Assembly: GCA_937895435.1 (NCBI GenBank)
Contig: CALAXT010000001.1
Coordinates: 1-34,122 of the forward strand
Reading direction: 5' to 3'
DNA: 34,122 nucleotides
From: an uncultured Paracoccaceae bacterium
GTDB lineage: Bacteria; Pseudomonadota; Alphaproteobacteria; Rhodobacterales; Rhodobacteraceae
The notes below the pieces were generated by a model. It saw only the letters and a program-made list of their open reading frames with translations. It was not told where the DNA came from and searched no databases. This document shows, piece after piece, positions 33,415 to 34,122 of this stretch; positions within the stretch are counted from its first letter, which is position 1, and every line of letters begins with the position of its first letter. Both the position numbers and the translations under genes were made by a program.

Positions 33415-34122
33415 CTAACGCAAAAGGATTGCGCGAAAATCATTAACATTGGTGCCCGTTGGGCCGGGGCTGAACAAATCCCCCAAGGCTTCAAACGCGC
33501 CAAACGCATCATTTTTCGACAAAAAAGCCATTGGATCCCCCCCGCCTGCGCGCAGCCGCCCCGTACTTTGGCCATCAGCAAACGCACCCGCGTTGTTCTC
33601 AGATCCGTCAATCCCATCCGTATCAGCGGCCAAAGCGGCAAAGGGCAAGCCCTCAGCCGCGATCGCCATCGCCAATAAAAATTCGCTATTTCGCCCACCC
33701 CGGCCCTTGCCACGCAAGGTCACGGTGGTCTCGCCACCCGACAAAATCAGCACAGGGCGTTGAAAGGGACGGTTGCGCTGATAAATTTCACGGGTGATGG
33801 CGGCATGTACCCGCGCCACCTCGCGGGCCTCGCCCTCAATCGCATCAGACAAGATCACAGCGGGCACGCCACGCGCCTGCGACAGCGCCGCCGCAGCTTC
33901 CAATGACAGCGCAGCTGACGCGATCACGCGCACCTCATGATTGGCAAAAACGGCATCATCGGGCCGTGGCGCTTGGCCCAAATCACCCGCAATCCAAGCG
34001 GCAGCGGCCGGGGGTAAGACGATGTTCCAGCCTGCAATCATCGCACGCGCATCCGCCCGGCTGACCCGATCTGGCACCGTCGGCCCCGAGGCCACTTGTG
34101 CCGGATCATCGCCCGGAACATC
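33415..34122 (-). CDS. Glycerate 2-kinase (GckA/TtuD, MOFRL family), partial
   Basis: The 3' end of a gene whose 5' part lies beyond the window; the frame runs open to the last base. The 235 residues seen start DVPGDDPAQVASGPTVPD, the conserved nucleotide-handling loop of the GckA/glycerate 2-kinase family. They continue through VLILSGGETTVTLRGKGRGGRNSEFLLAMAIAA, which carries the MOFRL-type C-terminal signature, and ALAADTDGIDGSENNAGAF. The enzyme phosphorylates glycerate to 2-phosphoglycerate (older annotations call it hydroxypyruvate reductase TtuD). Its product is the substrate of enolase, also encoded in this window, but the two are not in one operon. Confidence 0.9.
   Translation of the reverse strand, partial: DVPGDDPAQVASGPTVPDRVSRADARAMIAGWNIVLPPAAAAWIAGDLGQAPRPDDAVFANHEVRVIASAALSLEAAAALSQARGVPAVILSDAIEGEAREVARVHAAITREIYQRNRPFQRPVLILSGGETTVTLRGKGRGGRNSEFLLAMAIAAEGLPFAALAADTDGIDGSENNAGAFADGQSTGRLRAGGGDPMAFLSKNDAFGAFEALGDLFSPGPTGTNVNDFRAILLR

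Overview
The window looks like chromosomal DNA of a marine alphaproteobacterium of the Rhodobacterales (Roseobacter group). It is GC-rich, and nearly every gene is recognisable as a Rhodobacterales-type protein: a PleD/DUF3572 pair, the alphaproteobacterial MetG form, a DUF983/Nudix pair, the pca gene order D-C-H-G-(DUF849)-B, a non-pyrrolysine MttB-family protein and a SPINDLY-type TPR glycosyltransferase. The assignment is inferred from protein content and gene order, not from rRNA. Coding density is very high: no gap without a gene exceeds 300 bases, and the longest (27543-27721, about 180 bases between divergent transporter genes) shows no clear gene. I saw no tRNA, rRNA, insertion sequence, phage gene or CRISPR array.

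Left part (1-7.4 kb): a minus-strand series with an H-NOX-like protein translationally coupled to an HNOBA-GGDEF diguanylate cyclase, a DUF4153-like membrane protein, an MttB-family methyltransferase, a HAD phosphatase and a DUF3572 protein. Divergent from these is pleD, a second diguanylate cyclase. The H-NOX protein has lost the usual heme histidine.

Middle-left (7.4-13.2 kb): a minus-strand group (His-rich EF-hand protein, ECF sigma factor, small membrane protein of anti-sigma type, CpxP/Spy-like periplasmic sensor) that looks like a self-contained envelope or metal stress circuit. Next come a DUF983/Nudix pair, a membrane fatty-acid desaturase and an aldo/keto reductase. An orphan ImuA-like gene follows, behind a clean alphaproteobacterial LexA box.

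Middle (14-19 kb): an MFS transporter ending in four copies of a 16-bp tandem repeat, then metG, hisN and a GT2 glycosyltransferase.

Right-middle (19-25.8 kb): an apparently complete operon from 3-dehydroshikimate to beta-ketoadipate and, by inference, beyond: dehydroshikimate dehydratase (QuiC1-type fusion), pcaD, pcaC, pcaH, pcaG, a DUF849 beta-keto acid cleavage enzyme and pcaB, closed by an intrinsic terminator. The classical last steps (pcaIJ, pcaF) are absent here and the DUF849 enzyme is a plausible substitute. No pcaQ regulator is present.

Right end (25.8-34.1 kb): an SDR dehydrogenase with a DMT transporter, a divergent second DMT transporter, eno, an NAD-dependent epimerase behind a SPINDLY/OGT-type glycosyltransferase, and the C-terminal part of a glycerate 2-kinase cut by the window edge.

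I found no radically new multi-gene system. The best leads are the heme-ligand-less H-NOX, the LexA-boxed orphan ImuA-like gene, the EF-hand/ECF-sigma/CpxP circuit with its shared upstream motif, and the DUF849 enzyme within the pca operon.
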